Of a stretch of 16,573 bases of DNA, positions 16,282-16,573 are shown piece after piece. Where the stretch lies: assembly GCA_900550095.1 (NCBI GenBank), contig URRG01000010.1, forward strand, positions 1 to 16,573. Direction: 5' to 3'. Under the pieces are notes generated by a model that did no database searches, was not told where the DNA came from, and saw only the letters and a program-made list of their open reading frames with translations. The first letter of the stretch is position 1; the number at the start of each line of letters is the position of its first letter. This DNA comes from an uncultured Oscillospiraceae bacterium. GTDB lineage: Bacteria; Bacillota; Clostridia; Oscillospirales; Acutalibacteraceae. The position numbers and the translations under genes are program-made.

Positions 16282-16573
16282 TCATCCCAGAATACGCAGG
16301 AAGACGGCGTACGCCTCTTCCTCCAGCTCTTTTTCACTGAAAACCTTCTGCAGAAAGTCTTCGTTTCCCGTATCCACCACGTTGAATATAGAAAACACGG
16401 AAGAACACGCGAAGACGGCCTCGTAGAATTCCAGGTTTTCCCGGAGAAGCCCCTCTCTCTGCCCCAAAGCCAGGAATTTTTCTATCAGCTCCACTGTTTC
16501 CTGCCGGATCCCCTGAAACAGCGGATCCGCCGGGCAGCCGTTCCAGTTTCCGGCTGTTCCCGGCGGGGCGATA
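16282..16573 (-). CDS. C-terminal part of a TetR/AcrR-like regulator (runs off right edge)
   Basis: The minus-strand frame is open from the right edge to TGA at 16282–16284, about 96 residues. It includes a GQREGLLRE turn and the closing helix EEEAYAVFLRILG. This pattern of helices matches the ligand-binding C-terminal domain of TetR-type repressors. The DNA-binding N-terminus lies outside the window, so the call is moderate. An internal GTG could make a shorter frame, but the frame stays open well upstream of it. A strong terminator follows. Confidence 0.5.
   Translation of the reverse strand, partial: IAPPGTAGNWNGCPADPLFQGIRQETVELIEKFLALGQREGLLRENLEFYEAVFACSSVFSIFNVVDTGNEDFLQKVFSEKELEEEAYAVFLRILG

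Noticed and set aside
1..16573. CRISPR array, tRNA or rRNA genes, insertion sequence transposase
   Set aside because: I saw no regularly spaced repeats, tRNA-like sequence, rRNA sequence or transposase motif anywhere in the window.

Overview
The window looks like a gut-type Clostridia/Lachnospiraceae genome. I infer this from strong AGGAGG ribosome-binding sites, moderately high GC in the housekeeping genes, and a MoxR–DUF58–DUF4129 operon. No 16S or tRNA marker is present, so the taxon is an inference. About two thirds of the window appears to be the end of an integrative and conjugative element (ICE) carrying a defence operon. The rest is ordinary chromosome.

Left edge (1–1117): remnants of mobile-element genes. 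A CHC2-type primase fragment on the minus strand and a cysteine-rich protein fragment on the plus strand meet at about position 426. Both have lost their 5' ends, which suggests one deletion. A roughly 535-base gene-poor stretch follows, packed with stem-loops. It contains three consecutive hairpins (805–893), a terminator-like hairpin (969–1019), a perfect 10-bp inverted repeat (1027–1052), and an extended -10 promoter (1055–1083).

Defence operon (1118–10936, plus strand): a small XRE regulator, hsdM, hsdS, a lower-GC P-loop ATPase, hsdR, and a DUF262–DUF1524 (GmrSD-like) protein. Genes overlap or are separated by at most 71 bases, and a terminator hairpin (10952–10992) closes the set. HsdM, HsdS and HsdR should form a type I restriction-modification complex. 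The ATPase occupies the hsdS–hsdR slot, where PrrC-like guard effectors sit in other type I loci. The DUF262 protein is expected to sense or cut DNA with a different modification state. The combination looks like a layered defence module under one promoter and one regulator.

Recombination boundary (about 11281–11312): the minus-strand 23S rRNA m5U methyltransferase gene (rlmD/rumA family) carries an extra C-terminal domain of about 95 residues. This begins just after the conserved end of the catalytic domain, and the base composition changes there. The likely explanation is that the element integrated into the 3' end of rumA and supplied a replacement tail.

Right part (12611–16573, minus strand): moxR (AAA+ ATPase), DUF58 and a DUF4129-like membrane protein form a tight operon from an extended -10 promoter at about 16121. 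Beyond it, a convincing minus-strand terminator (16178–16214) ends a gene that runs off the right edge and resembles the C-terminal part of a TetR-type regulator.
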